From the NCBI GenBank assembly GCA_009869945.1, contig WIXG01000650.1, positions 1 through 29,034 on the forward strand: a stretch of DNA of 29,034 nucleotides, in the 5' to 3' direction. Of this stretch, positions 13,401 to 23,120 are shown one piece after another (position 1 is the first letter of the stretch; every line of letters begins with the position of its first letter). A program made the position numbers and the translations under genes. The DNA is from Mesaphorura yosii (Eukaryota; Arthropoda; Collembola; Poduromorpha; Tullbergiidae). The notes below the pieces were generated by a model. That model did no database searches. It saw nothing but the letters and a program-made list of their open reading frames with translations, and was not told the DNA's origin.

Positions 13401-14768
13401 ATCTGAGCTTCCAAGCAATTTTCCTCTCTGAAATGAAATGCGTCAACATCAAGACAAAGGCAACAAATAGAAACACCAAGCGCACTCATCAAACTGATCA
13501 AACGGCAATCACTTCACATCAAGCGCCAAATTATTTACTGGCCATGTTTCCACGAGACGAGTGTTTTGTCGTCTCACACGATCCACGCCTTCCCACGTCT
13601 GTCTCAGTGAGGCCCACTTTAATTCCCGAGTCGTGCTGTAGCGTAGTCTCCTTTTTCACAAGAATTAATAATTGAGGCACTCCGAATTGTACATCCAACG
13701 TCATGTTTTGTTAATTATTGTCGTCTCCAAATGTTCCAAGTGCTCTTTCAGGTTGGTATTTGTTCGACCAGCGCCAGAATGAGAGTCCAGACATGGAGGA
13801 ACAAGATTCATTTCCTTTGCAAGTAAATTAATTTTAAATGAGATCTTGGTTCCAAGCTTCTCTAGGCAGTAGAAACCTGCCTTAGTTGTCTTCCAAGGTC
13901 ACGGCCCGCTAACTACAACTTGAATTACACGAAATTTTTGTGCAGCACGTTCTAAAGAGTAATCTTGTAGCAGAGTAGCGTGATAATTTGTTTAGACATT
14001 TAAATTTTGCAATAACCTTCATCATGTTGCAGCTTGTTTTTCTGCAAGGATTCAAAACAACGTGAACATGAAAATTAAATTGGTTTCGTGAAAGCAGAGA
14101 GCACAATTGAATTAAAATTTAGCCAAATGTGAGTATTTATTCTGAAGCTGTAATGTCATTAACTCGCTGAAACTGGAGATTAAAGCATTCCACTGGTTTG
14201 TAGCTGCTGCTGAAGTGTTATACGCTTACGCAGGCAAAACATGATTCTTTTATTCTTTACGACGCCTTTTATTAATATGGAGGCATAACTTTGTCCATTA
14301 ACATTCACCTAAATATTAAAAAGCAACAGACGCAGCGTGCAGAAAGGGAGCACGGCAGGGTGCTAAAATGAAGCGCGTAGCGAGCGCATAAATGAAATTT
14401 ATTCATGGATTTATGTCTCAACTGGCTCCAACAATTTTAACGATACAATCTGGCATTTGCCGATGGAATTCGTGTCAAGCCCTTGCTTTCCCATGAATCC
14501 GCACTCGAGAATGAAAGCATTTACGACCAGTTTACGACCCTAATTAAATGCATCATTGCCCATTCCTCATTCCCTAATAATTCAAACTAATTTTGAGCGC
14601 ACGGACATGCCGCCAGCTGTGGTGGATTAATTTGGAAAGGGAATTTCTAGAATTGTTGCTCATAAAATGAAAAAAATGATAGAAGAAAATAAAAATATTC
14701 GCTGGTAGTGAAAGTATGTCAATGCAAAATATTTACAGTCTAATTTGTTATTTGTATCTTCATTTCAG

Positions 14769-14904
14769 CTCTTCCATTTTGCCGGACGACGATGAGGCCA
14801 TCGATTTGGACGGATTCTGCCGAATTTCGCATCAACAAATGGATGACGTTCAGGACCAGCTGAATTATCAACAAAAAATTGCCCTGGAATGGATCGCATA
14901 CCGA
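14769..14904 (+). CDS. Receptor exon: acidic extracellular N-terminus
   Basis: The acceptor is ttcatttcag and the donor gtaagt follows the codon CGA. The exon has one leading base plus 45 codons and ends in phase 0. It encodes an acidic, soluble segment (begins SSILPDDDEAIDLDGFCRIS) ending WIAYR immediately before TM1. The same frame is open further upstream to an ATG at 14716, but that extension translates the polypyrimidine tract and is less likely to be the real start. Confidence 0.75.
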
Positions 14905-17900
14905 GTAAGTCAAGTCAAACGCTGATGTAAGCCATATTTTTGTAAGGCTCATATTCCAAATAATAATAATCAAATGATTGAGTGATGGCAAGCGTCGCTT
15001 CGGGGAATAAAACGCGCGGAATCGAGAACATTTGAACTGCTTCTGCAGTTCTGTTTCTGCAGCGTCATAAATTCAGTTCACAAGCGAAAGTCTTTTCGCT
15101 TGAAGAACGATGCGGATGCGAAATGGGCAAGTAAAATATTCCGACAATCAATTTATGCGAATGCCTGCAGCACTGAACTTGAGACTGCCACTGTTTGGAG
15201 AGCGAGTGATCTGGAAGAGAGCACACTATCAAAGGTTCAGTCCCAAAATCTGGCACTCACGTCTCGTAACTTACATGCTATTTCGATGCGATTGAGAGAC
15301 CGGCTTCATTGCCCAATCCTTTCCCGATAACCCACGGTTCCTAGTGCGTAGTGCCCGGTGATGTCTTCTTCCTATTCGAGTCCTCGAGTCTAATAGGCTG
15401 AAGAAAAAGTTTTACCTCACAGATTTGATTTGGTATTTTTTTGTTAGCATTCTCAATTGATTTTATTGCTTGGCGGGGTGTGCTGGCCTTGGTTTCTTTG
15501 CCACTGCCATTGCACAGGCTCATGAGCAAAGAAGATCAAAAACTGTGACAGTAGCAAAGCCCGTCATTCGTAGCTTCGTAATCGTGAGTTCATGGACCAG
15601 CATGGTAAAGGTAGGCTGATAAATCGTGTGAGGAGCAGTAACGTGCAAGTAGTGAAGAAGTTTTATGGCATATTTTGCACACATGCACAGCATGTGCAAA
15701 AGAAGAGCGAGACAGAGGCAAAGGTAAACATAAAAATAATATAAAACGCCAATTGTCGAACAAAGTCCCGCTTGTCGTTTGCGTTAGAATGGGAGCCAAA
15801 ACGCACATAAAAAGCGAATAACATTTTATGTTTGTTTTCTGGAGAAAACTCATCTTTTATTGTGGTGGCTGTGACATTTGGCATTGCATGCAAGGAGACA
15901 GAGCCTGCCTGTAATCTCGTATGTGTATTTACCAATTTGCCAACTGCAAGCAGCTCAGCGAAGTTATATCACTTGCATTGCGTGAGCGTGAGCGCGTAAT
16001 TTTCGTGGAAGAAAATGAGTCATACTTGGCATTAACCTGACTTTAAACGCAAACGCAATTCTGCGTTTATGACTTCCTGGGATCAAAGCTCACGTTAACG
16101 GGGATTTAAATTGTTATTGCCCTAATCGTCGTAATATTTATGAGTACATCATATTTAGTCTACTTTATTCATTTGTCTTCACCTTCCTCGCGTGGTTTTC
16201 CAAATAGAGCTGCAAGAACGGCTCTGCCTATCGCTCACAGGCATCATTGTAGGCTCACGATGGTGGAAGCTGAGAAATAGCCTTTCGAAAGGTTCGTCCA
16301 ATATTTCACCTCTGCGTCTTTAAATCTTACTATTTCCAAAATTATTAATGTTCGGCGTGGTTACGCCAGACAATATTTTCTTTCGGCTTATGGAGCAAAC
16401 TCTGTGTGACGTGTCGTAAATCAAAATAATATTCTTTCATGCCGTAACGTGCTGCTGGGAAACCTGGGTCATGCCACGTACATCACATTTTATATTCACG
16501 ATGCTGGCGTCTGCCGTCCAGTCATAGCCGGCGTCAGCCAAAGTCCAAGTCTCAAGTTTGCATGAATTCGAAATGAAGGCGAGTGCAGTTCATCGCCCGC
16601 ATTTTTCATGTTCAAATTCGAGTGTCGCGCCCGTGATTTTGGTTTTGGCAAAGCGGATATGAATTCGTATATTGAAATTTATTTTCGCAATTCATTCCTG
16701 CAGTGATCGGATAAATTTCGAGTTTCTCCACCTTTTGTTTGTTGCCAATGAACTTAAAAAACATTTACAGTCTTGCCTCATAAGTGCCGAGCATTTCGTT
16801 GTCTGTCCGAGTCTGTCGCCGGTTTTGATTTTTCATTTCGGAATTCCACGAAAAGATATGACACGCTTAACATCCATTTTTTACATACGAAGAAAAAGTG
16901 ATTACGCCTCATTTTCAATATGCCTAACTAAACTGGAGGACCATAGCAGCTTCCAATGCCTTCATTTGTTCCAGGAACGATGAATTAGAAGAGTTTTTAA
17001 GCTTTTAGAAATCGTGGCAAGAAAGTTTCAACCATAAAAGTGTCACATTTGCATGGTTGCCACGGATTTTCCGGTCTGAGACTAAACTCATGCGAGCGCA
17101 TTCACTCCACAACAATTTTTTCTGCTTCAGCGAGCCGGCTTTCCTTAATCTGCACTTTCGAAATGAAGTCAGCGCTCTCAATAATTCAAAATCTCTGTGT
17201 ATTGATGTACTCTCATTCGAGCAAGAAAGGATGAAGGACGCCACAATTTCCATTACCAAAATGCAAAATTGTGATTGCGAAAGGGATTGCAGACGAGGCG
17301 GAAGGAAAGACGCTCGTTTTCCAATTCAATGAGTACGAAAAGAGGGAATGGGTTTTGGGAAGAAAGGAAGCACGTGCGTGGTTCGAAACTAGAAACCTTA
17401 TCGACTCCATTGTTGTTATTTGCTTTTGCATTATGCAAATTACGGTAATGTACTGCATCATCGCCGTCGCCGTCACCGTGCACAGCCGTCGTTGCTGTCT
17501 CTGTCTTGATCCACCGGGCCACGCGCCACGCGCTACCCAGACGCGTTCATGCAATGTTATGCTATGCGATGATTGAATAATCATGGCATCATGAACCATG
17601 AGCGTCTGAAACGATAAGGTGACTAACATTTCTTTTGTCACGCAGGCACTACGCTTGATCTCCGTGTATTTGTATTTGTATTTCGAGATTCGCCGGATCT
17701 CAGCTCCCATTATTATTATTCGGTGTCACAGACAAAGTTCAGCAAAATTCCTATTGCTTTCAGCGCGAGCGCAAGCAGCGAGAAGCAGTCGACATTTAAC
17801 ACGCGGCCTTGCGGTTAGCTGTTTACATCTCGCAATTCCAAACAACTTTTCTCCTGCAAGTTAATAAAAGAAAGATTTGAGCCTCGCCATTCTTTCGCAC

Positions 17901-20900
17901 GCGACGGCACTGAGAAAAGTTGTCACCCAGACAATTTATGCTCCCGCGAATCCTTTCTTTGTGGTTTATAATCCCATTATGTAAAGATGCTCGCGTTGAT
18001 GTTAATGCAGCTATTTGCTATTTACTACGTCATTACCTTGGCTTGCATTATAGCGATAACACAATTCTCGGATTCGCTATTTGCTATTCACATTATTTGA
18101 AAACGCTGGGGCTCCCGCACGTGCTAAATTCGCGTACCAAACAGTCGATAATTGCTTGGATTAAAAACCGCTTAGCCGAAACTAATTTTGCTCATGCTAT
18201 AATTACTCAGATTGCTCTTTTCGGTAAATCGCTGTCGTTAATTGTGTCAGTTGAGCTTTTCGAAAGTGGCAGTGGAAAGCTGTACCCGTGGAATGTTAAT
18301 GTTAATCGATTCCAAGCAGACGCACGTGGACAAAAAGAAAAGACACAAAAATTTTGAGTCCACGCAAGAAGACACTGCACTCGTGCGTACAAAATACAAA
18401 AATACAGAATTTAGGACGAGGTTGACTGGTTTATTTAAAAACGTTGTTAATTAATGTCGATAAGTAAATAACTTTTTGTCTCGGGTCTTGCGTCGTTTGA
18501 TCTTGACTTGTCAATAAGCCCATTGCGACCTGCGGGCGAGCATTTTCATTTTATTTTTTCGCTGAATACTCTCGAGTCGCGTGATGGCCTGAATAAACAA
18601 TGAGCACGCAGGCTGAGCTGTCAGCTCGCTCGCTTCGCCTGTGCTATGCTATGCTATTAAAAAGTTTTGCCTAGAAATTATTCAAGGGCATTTTCCGAGA
18701 AAATTTTTGCTTTGATGTGGCACATTTGCACATTTTTGAACATGCGTTTTTATCTTCCACAGATTATCGGGCCCATTGTGGTTGGGATCGGACTGCTTGG
18801 GAACGTCCTCAACTTGATCGTCCTGACTAGACCGTCACTGAAGGGAGTCACTTACTCGTACTTGATCGGGCTCGCGCTGAGTGACTTAGGAGTCCTGCTC
18901 TGCGCTGTTCCAATGATGGTAAGTTTCCCATTGGCGGTACACAGCTTTGTTCCAGTGTTTGAAGCCCATTTTGAGGAAATACTTGCTAGAAAAGGAAGCC
19001 AATAAGTAACTGCAGTTCAACTCGACGCGTAGGGTCAACACAATATTTGAAGTGAGGTGTGGGAAGAGACGGTCAACAAAATATCGAAGCGCATTGAACG
19101 GTGAAAGTAAAAGTTCAAAGGCAGTGCAACGCAGTAATTTGACTCCGGTTTTTATTTACTTTGCAACCGCGATTTCGATTCCTGTTTATTTAGCCGTCTG
19201 AAGTCAGAAACGAATACGATATTTATTAGATCAAAGCACTTATAGTGCCACTGTCCATTCCACACGGCCAGGATAGTTGCACTTCCGCCACGGCGCGTCC
19301 AGTCAGGCTGTCGGACGTGGGATTACGTTTCACATTTAGTAGTGTGCTAATTGAAAATAGGCAAATGCGACAACGTAGAAAAGCACCGTCTCATCAAAAT
19401 AATTAATATTTGGAATGATTCCTAATTAAAAAGGACTTTGTACGCATAGAAAGTTCATACGCGATTGTTATTAATTAGGACTCGATGGCTCCATGTGCAG
19501 AGAGTTTCTTTGAACTTCTGCCCACACAATCCGTGCATTTTCTTCGATTCACCTGATTTGAATCTGGAAAAGAGTTGAACTTCGAGCATTTTTATGAAGG
19601 AGAAATTCATGGAAATGAATACAAATGATAAGACAACTATAGAAATATACAAAAGAGGGGCAAATAAGTCAAAATGAGTGGGAAGACGCTCTAATTTCTG
19701 ATGTTCGCATCAGGAAATTGTGCCAAGTGTCTTTTGAAGCGGAAGAGACATGATACTTGATTACTTGATAGCTTACGTGCATACAGAAAAATGGGAAGCT
19801 AATTTCCAGACAGGAATTGCTTTTATATTCAAAAGCAAGGCAAACACACCCACATATGTAAATTATTCATGGCTCACTGTTCATGAGAAATTTGGGATTG
19901 GATTGTACGCCCAATACAAAAAAAGTTAAAACTTTCTCCAAGCGACAATCCCTCTCTTTTTCTCGAAATTTGATATCAGTTGCAGAAATGTGGTGCAAAA
20001 ATTCTGCACGAGAAATCCGAGGCATGCCTTCTCACTGGAAGTTAAAAAAAAACCACCATTGATTCTCTTGCAGCGTATTTTTATGTAGCAAAATGACACT
20101 TTGAAACCAGACTTTAACTTCATGGAATTGAAATCTATTTCCGAATTGTTTTGGAGTAATCTTGCACTACAAAGCGTTCATTTATCTTTGTTACTCATGC
20201 TTGATGAACAAAACCGATTCCGAGAACGGTGATAGAAAGTTTGCTCATTAGCTCCCGGAAATTTTGCTCCCTTTTGAAGTGAAATGATGCACGGCGCATT
20301 GTGCAACGTAACAGAGACGAGGTTTGACAAAGACAAAGAACTTACTCCTTGCCATAATTTGAAGTTCCTCGCAAATTAAAACTTGTGGCTGTTGTTGTTA
20401 TGCAATCTGACTGGAAGCTTCTTTGTCTATCAAAGAACGACTGACAGCTGGGAAGTTATAAAAATAAATAGCTTGAGCACGAGACAGAATGAATGAAGTT
20501 TCCAACTACACGAGTGCCCATGACTTTCGTTCGTCTCGATGACATCTCACAATTTGATAAGGCTCGAATTTCGAGAGATTCAGCGTTTCTGCAATGTTTA
20601 ATTTCACATAAATGTAGCGTCACTAAAACAAATGAGGTATCTTCCGTCAACGTCTCTTCACGCCGGCCGTGCTGCGGAGGGTGCGGCGACGAAGATGAAA
20701 TACGAGTTTTTGGGTCCTCGCCACCTCTTCGTACCCGTCGCCGTGAAGACGAGTGGTGTATGGGATCCTGAGGGGCTCCGATTTCTTCGTGAAGTCGAAG
20801 TTCGTGTGGCTTCCGTGGCTGGGGAGGGGCGTGCACTGGTTTTCTTACTTCAAAGGATGTCACTCGCCATCCAGCGTGGCAATGTTTCGTCCGTGTTGGG

Positions 20901-22184
20901 CACGTTACCGCGGGGCGAGAAGTTCGACGAGGGTTTTCTTTTGTAACGCTTCTTTCTTGTAATCTTTTACTTTAGTTCTTCGATTTTAGTATCTTTTCTT
21001 TTATTTAGCGCGTTTAGTGTTTTATTGTATACTCTTTATTTGTGTTAGGTGTAGGTTTTCGTGCTGGTAAATATAAGTTTTGCGCTGAAGCCTAAATTAT
21101 TCGATATTCACTTCTGAACGAGTCAGAGCTAATTTCTAAGGTTTACGGTTGAAAATGTGTCTTTAATGTCAACTGCGAGAATGTCTAGGGCCGAATGAGG
21201 CCACAGCGCAGCGCCACACGCAATCGACTAACGATTCTTTGATCTCTGCAGATACGTCTCACACTTCACCACGACCAACAATACATCTGGGCAATCTCAT
21301 TCTTCTACAGCCACCTGGAGCTGCCAATGTCCAACTTTTTCATGGCGTCGAGCATCTTCATCGTCGTTTGCTTGACTGTCGATCGCTTTGCGTCAGTGTG
21401 TCTGCCAACCAAATTCAAAAGCGTGCACACCGCCGCGAATGCCCGAACGGCGATCATTTCGAGCTACGTCGTGGCTTTTTTCCTGTCGGTTCCACTGGGA
21501 GCACTGAAGACCATGTGCACAGTTCCGCTGTCCTCAAACTCGAGCGTGGAGCCATACGACCCGCTCCAGCTCAACTCGAGCAGCGAAGACGCGATATACT
21601 TTTACAAGTTTGTTGAAAATGAGCCCGTCACGAAATCTCTCGAGTGGAACCTGTACTTGTACTTGGAAGCCATCATCGTCCGGTTCGGCCCGTCGGCCGT
21701 ACTCGCGATTCTCAACATCCTCATCATTAGAAAATTTCGACAAATCTCGGAGAAACGGAGAATTATCCTGAGCGGCAACGGAGACTGCACAGTCACCAGC
21801 GACCAGCTCCTGCTTCGCGGCGAGAAGATATCGAGGAAGATTTACAAGGAAGAGAAGCGGCTCGTCGTGATCCTCACTGCGATTGTGGTCCTCTTCTTCG
21901 TGACCACGACCCCCGCCGCATTTCTCTCAATCTTCTACTCGGAAGCTCTTGACCACAATTTCCCCTTTCAAATATTTCGAGCAGCCGCTAATGATCTGGA
22001 ACTCTGCAACTTCGCACTAAATTTCTATGTTTATTTCCTCTGCAGTAAAGAATTTCGCAAGAAATTTCTCAGCTTCTTCACAATTCTCCTCCCGCAAAAG
22101 GCTAAAACTAATTTTCAATCAATTACGTTGGCCGAAATGTCAAATAATCGAGTCATCTCGAAATCTGCGATACGGGAAGTGTAG
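14769..22184 (+). CDS. Class A peptide GPCR gene (three sure exons)
   Basis: This gene encodes a seven-transmembrane receptor expected in the plasma membrane and coupling to G proteins. It most resembles invertebrate FMRFamide-receptor-like and B0563.6/AH9.1-like orphan receptors, so a neuropeptide ligand is likely but not shown. Numbering follows the 412-residue model including the proposed start exon. TM1 has G63-N64, TM2 has LALSD (D91), the TM3 end has D146-R147-F148, TM5 has P249, TM6 has P323, and TM7 has N359-F-Y-V-Y363 in place of NPxxY. ECL2 has C191 and sequons at N198 and N210. The acidic N-terminus precedes TM1, as in secreted ectodomains. All three exon joins are phase-consistent. 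Unusual features: S122 where TM3 Cys 3.25 is expected, no Trp in TM4, and Thr at 6.48. The family call is by motif recall; the exact subfamily is unsure. Confidence 0.88.
14905..18762 (+). other. Receptor intron 2 (3.86 kb)
   Basis: The donor is gtaagt and the acceptor cttccacag, joining phase-0 exons. No recognisable coding sequence or mobile element is inside. It contains two short perfect hairpins close to its 5' end (15034-15051 and 15081-15102), a TGTATT triplet repeat near 17665 and an octamer-like ATGCAAAT at 17433-17440. Confidence 0.7.
15081..15102. repeat. Perfect 9-bp-arm hairpin in receptor intron 2
   Basis: The arms caagcgaaa (15081-15089) and tttcgcttg (15094-15102) pair around a gtct loop. 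A second hairpin, gaactgc/gcagttc, lies 30 bp upstream at 15034-15051. Both are about 130-200 nt downstream of the exon donor. Confidence 0.75.
18763..18918 (+). CDS. Receptor exon: TM1 and TM2
   Basis: The exon is exactly 52 codons, phase 0 at both ends, between acceptor cttccacag and donor gtaagt. It encodes TM1 with the GN motif, the first intracellular loop (TRPSLKG) and TM2 with LALSD. These two motifs are the strongest class A signature in the gene. The open frame runs past the donor into intron sequence that does not resemble a receptor. Confidence 0.92.
18919..21251 (+). other. Receptor intron 3 (2.33 kb) with retroelement fragment
   Basis: The donor is gtaagt and the acceptor ctctgcag, phase 0. 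Most of it is AT-rich with no recognised feature. A GC-rich segment at about 20650-20946 is a retroelement ORF fragment on the gene's own strand, followed by a T-rich tract to about 21080. Confidence 0.8.
20632..20946 (+). pseudogene. C-terminal fragment of a reverse-transcriptase-type retroelement ORF
   Basis: The open frame ends in TAA at 20944-20946. From about its tenth residue it matches the tail that follows the reverse transcriptase domain in many invertebrate non-LTR-type retroelement proteins. The landmarks are KYEFLGPRHLFVPVAVKTSG, then FLREVEVRVASV, then FLLQRMSLAIQRGNVSSVLGT. The upstream reverse transcriptase and endonuclease are absent, so this is a 5'-truncated copy, as target-primed insertion usually leaves. 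It is clearly more GC-rich than the surrounding intron. A T-rich tail region follows to about 21080. I saw no clear target-site duplication. Family assignment (which LINE clade) is uncertain because only the tail remains, and identification is from remembered pattern, not a search. Confidence 0.7.
21252..22184 (+). CDS. Receptor exon: TM3 to C-terminus
   Basis: The exon begins after ctctgcag in phase 0 (IRLTLHHDQQYIW) and runs 310 codons to a TAG. It holds TM3 with HLELPMSNFF and VCLTVDRF, TM4 ending SVPLG, and an ECL2 with two NSS sequons. TM5 has GPSAVLAILN, and the third intracellular loop is basic and about 45 residues long. TM6 is FFVTTTPAAF and TM7 is NFALNFYVYFLCSKEFRKKF, followed by a short cytoplasmic tail of about 45 residues. 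The pattern is a complete, undamaged receptor core with no stops or frameshifts. Confidence 0.93.
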   Translation: MRLTLHHDQQYIWAISFFYSHLELPMSNFFMASSIFIVVCLTVDRFASVCLPTKFKSVHTAANARTAIISSYVVAFFLSVPLGALKTMCTVPLSSNSSVEPYDPLQLNSSSEDAIYFYKFVENEPVTKSLEWNLYLYLEAIIVRFGPSAVLAILNILIIRKFRQISEKRRIILSGNGDCTVTSDQLLLRGEKISRKIYKEEKRLVVILTAIVVLFFVTTTPAAFLSIFYSEALDHNFPFQIFRAAANDLELCNFALNFYVYFLCSKEFRKKFLSFFTILLPQKAKTNFQSITLAEMSNNRVISKSAIREV

Positions 22185-22290
22185 AGGCCAGCGAGTAATT
22201 AGAATATTTATGCCGTTCAGGTGCGAAGTATTTAATTCCAGTTTTTAACTCAAAGTCTACTTAAATATGTAATGTATTTTGTTTTTATAT

Positions 22291-22317
22291 TTCTAATTTC
22301 TCCTTTGGAAATTAGAA
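22291..22317 (+). repeat. Perfect hairpin in receptor 3' UTR
   Basis: ttctaatttc (22291-22300) and gaaattagaa (22308-22317) are exact reverse complements around a 7-nt loop, starting 107 nt after the receptor stop codon. It would form in the mRNA if the 3' UTR runs to the AATAAA at 22847. Confidence 0.8.
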
Positions 22318-22846
22318 CAAACGAAATGGTGAACTTTCGCTGCACGAATTCGCATTTGTAGCCAGAGAACCGAAGAGAAAGGCTTAATGAGGGGGGATTG
22401 CGTGAGCAATATTCTGCAAGCGCTTTCTCCGTCGCCGTGCAAGGACCAACCAATCTCACGTCGAATCAATCGAAAATTAGACTTTATGAGTTTGGAACAA
22501 ACCAGCACATCTAAAAGGATTAAGTTGACGAGGGATTAAAATTAAACTGTTTGAATAAGAGAAATATATTGGTGCTAATTAGGACCTATAATTTAAATGT
22601 AATGTGAATCTGCTGCTAGTCATTACTCAGCTTGCCGTTTAATAATAAGTATTTCGTAATTCCTCGTTTAAATATCCAGTAATCTTCTTGCGGGCAGCAG
22701 CTGGCTGGTGAAAACTCAAAGAGGACCACATTGATTGCATTGGATGGTGCTGATGATATTTCTAATTTGTATTTATTGTTTGAGTTAATAATCAGATTGA
22801 ACGAAAAATCCAAAAGCGGTGTATTACAAATGTGCGTACCTGTGCG

Positions 22847-22852
22847 AATAAA
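22847..22852 (+). promoter_or_regulatory. Candidate polyadenylation signal of the receptor
   Basis: This is a canonical AATAAA about 660 nt after the receptor stop and 107 bp before the transposon target TA. It is the first canonical hexamer I noticed on this strand downstream of the gene. No cleavage-site evidence is available. Confidence 0.3.
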
Positions 22853-22922
22853 ATATTGAGTCTTAGTTTCTTAAATCTATATTTCTTGAACAAAAATTAT
22901 GGAACTAGATAATTGTTGAAGG

Positions 22923-22938
22923 AATACAACGTTGTATT
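22923..22938. repeat. 16-bp perfect palindrome beside the transposon
   Basis: aatacaacgttgtatt is identical to its reverse complement and ends 19 bp before the TA target duplication at 22958-22959. It lies outside the inverted repeats, so it belongs to host flanking DNA. Confidence 0.85.
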
Positions 22939-22959
22939 TCTCCGTCTGTTTATATACTA

Positions 22960-22987
22960 AAGGGTGTCCAATAAGTAAACGCACAAA
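22960..22987 (+). repeat. Transposon left terminal inverted repeat
   Basis: It begins aagggtgtccaataagta and matches the reverse complement of 24246-24273 at 27 of 28 positions (C here versus A at position 21 of the repeat). The TA duplication lies at 22958-22959. Confidence 0.95.
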
Positions 22988-23120
22988 TTAGAAAGCGCTG
23001 CTTTCTCCAGGCGCGAAAGAGAGTTGATTCATGTTTTTGCTTGTTTTGTTCTGCACTTCATGAGCTTCACGGCGTTCAATCTTCCGCTAGACATTGCGAT
23101 GTCAAGATTGCGCGCAAAGT

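Larger units (their letters stand above)
2550..14768 (+). other. 12.2-kb presumed first intron, no gene seen
   Basis: If the start exon is right, this is one intron with donor gtaagc and acceptor ttcatttcag. I see no recognisable coding exon, RNA gene or transposon inside. The open frames are short and unrelated to known families. It does hold several exact palindromes and hairpins (4546-4567, 9494-9507, 10291-10331, 10419-10444, 11301-11316), short tandem repeats (GTGAC x3 at 7551-7565, ACGT repeat at 9665-9678, ATTC repeat near 11588) and a 15-mer present twice (3916-3930 and 8284-8298). TAAT-type cores are common. If the start exon is wrong, this is intergenic or leader DNA. Confidence 0.4.
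22185..22957 (+). other. Receptor 3' UTR and intergenic spacer
   Basis: This is AT-rich non-coding DNA after the receptor stop. It holds a perfect 10-bp-arm hairpin at 22291-22317, an AATAAA at 22847-22852 and a 16-bp palindrome at 22923-22938 just before the transposon. No open frame is convincing. Confidence 0.6.

Noticed and set aside
13229..13675. 148-codon plus-strand open frame
   Set aside because: No family resemblance, overlapping minus-strand frames and no splice or start context beyond chance.
14716..14768. Start codon of the receptor at 14716
   Set aside because: The extension covers a good pyrimidine tract and acceptor, and T-rich codons alone make it look like a signal peptide.
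17213..17710. 165-codon minus-strand open frame with a KYKYKY stretch
   Set aside because: The repeat comes from a TGTATT microsatellite and the rest matches nothing; three other frames overlap it.
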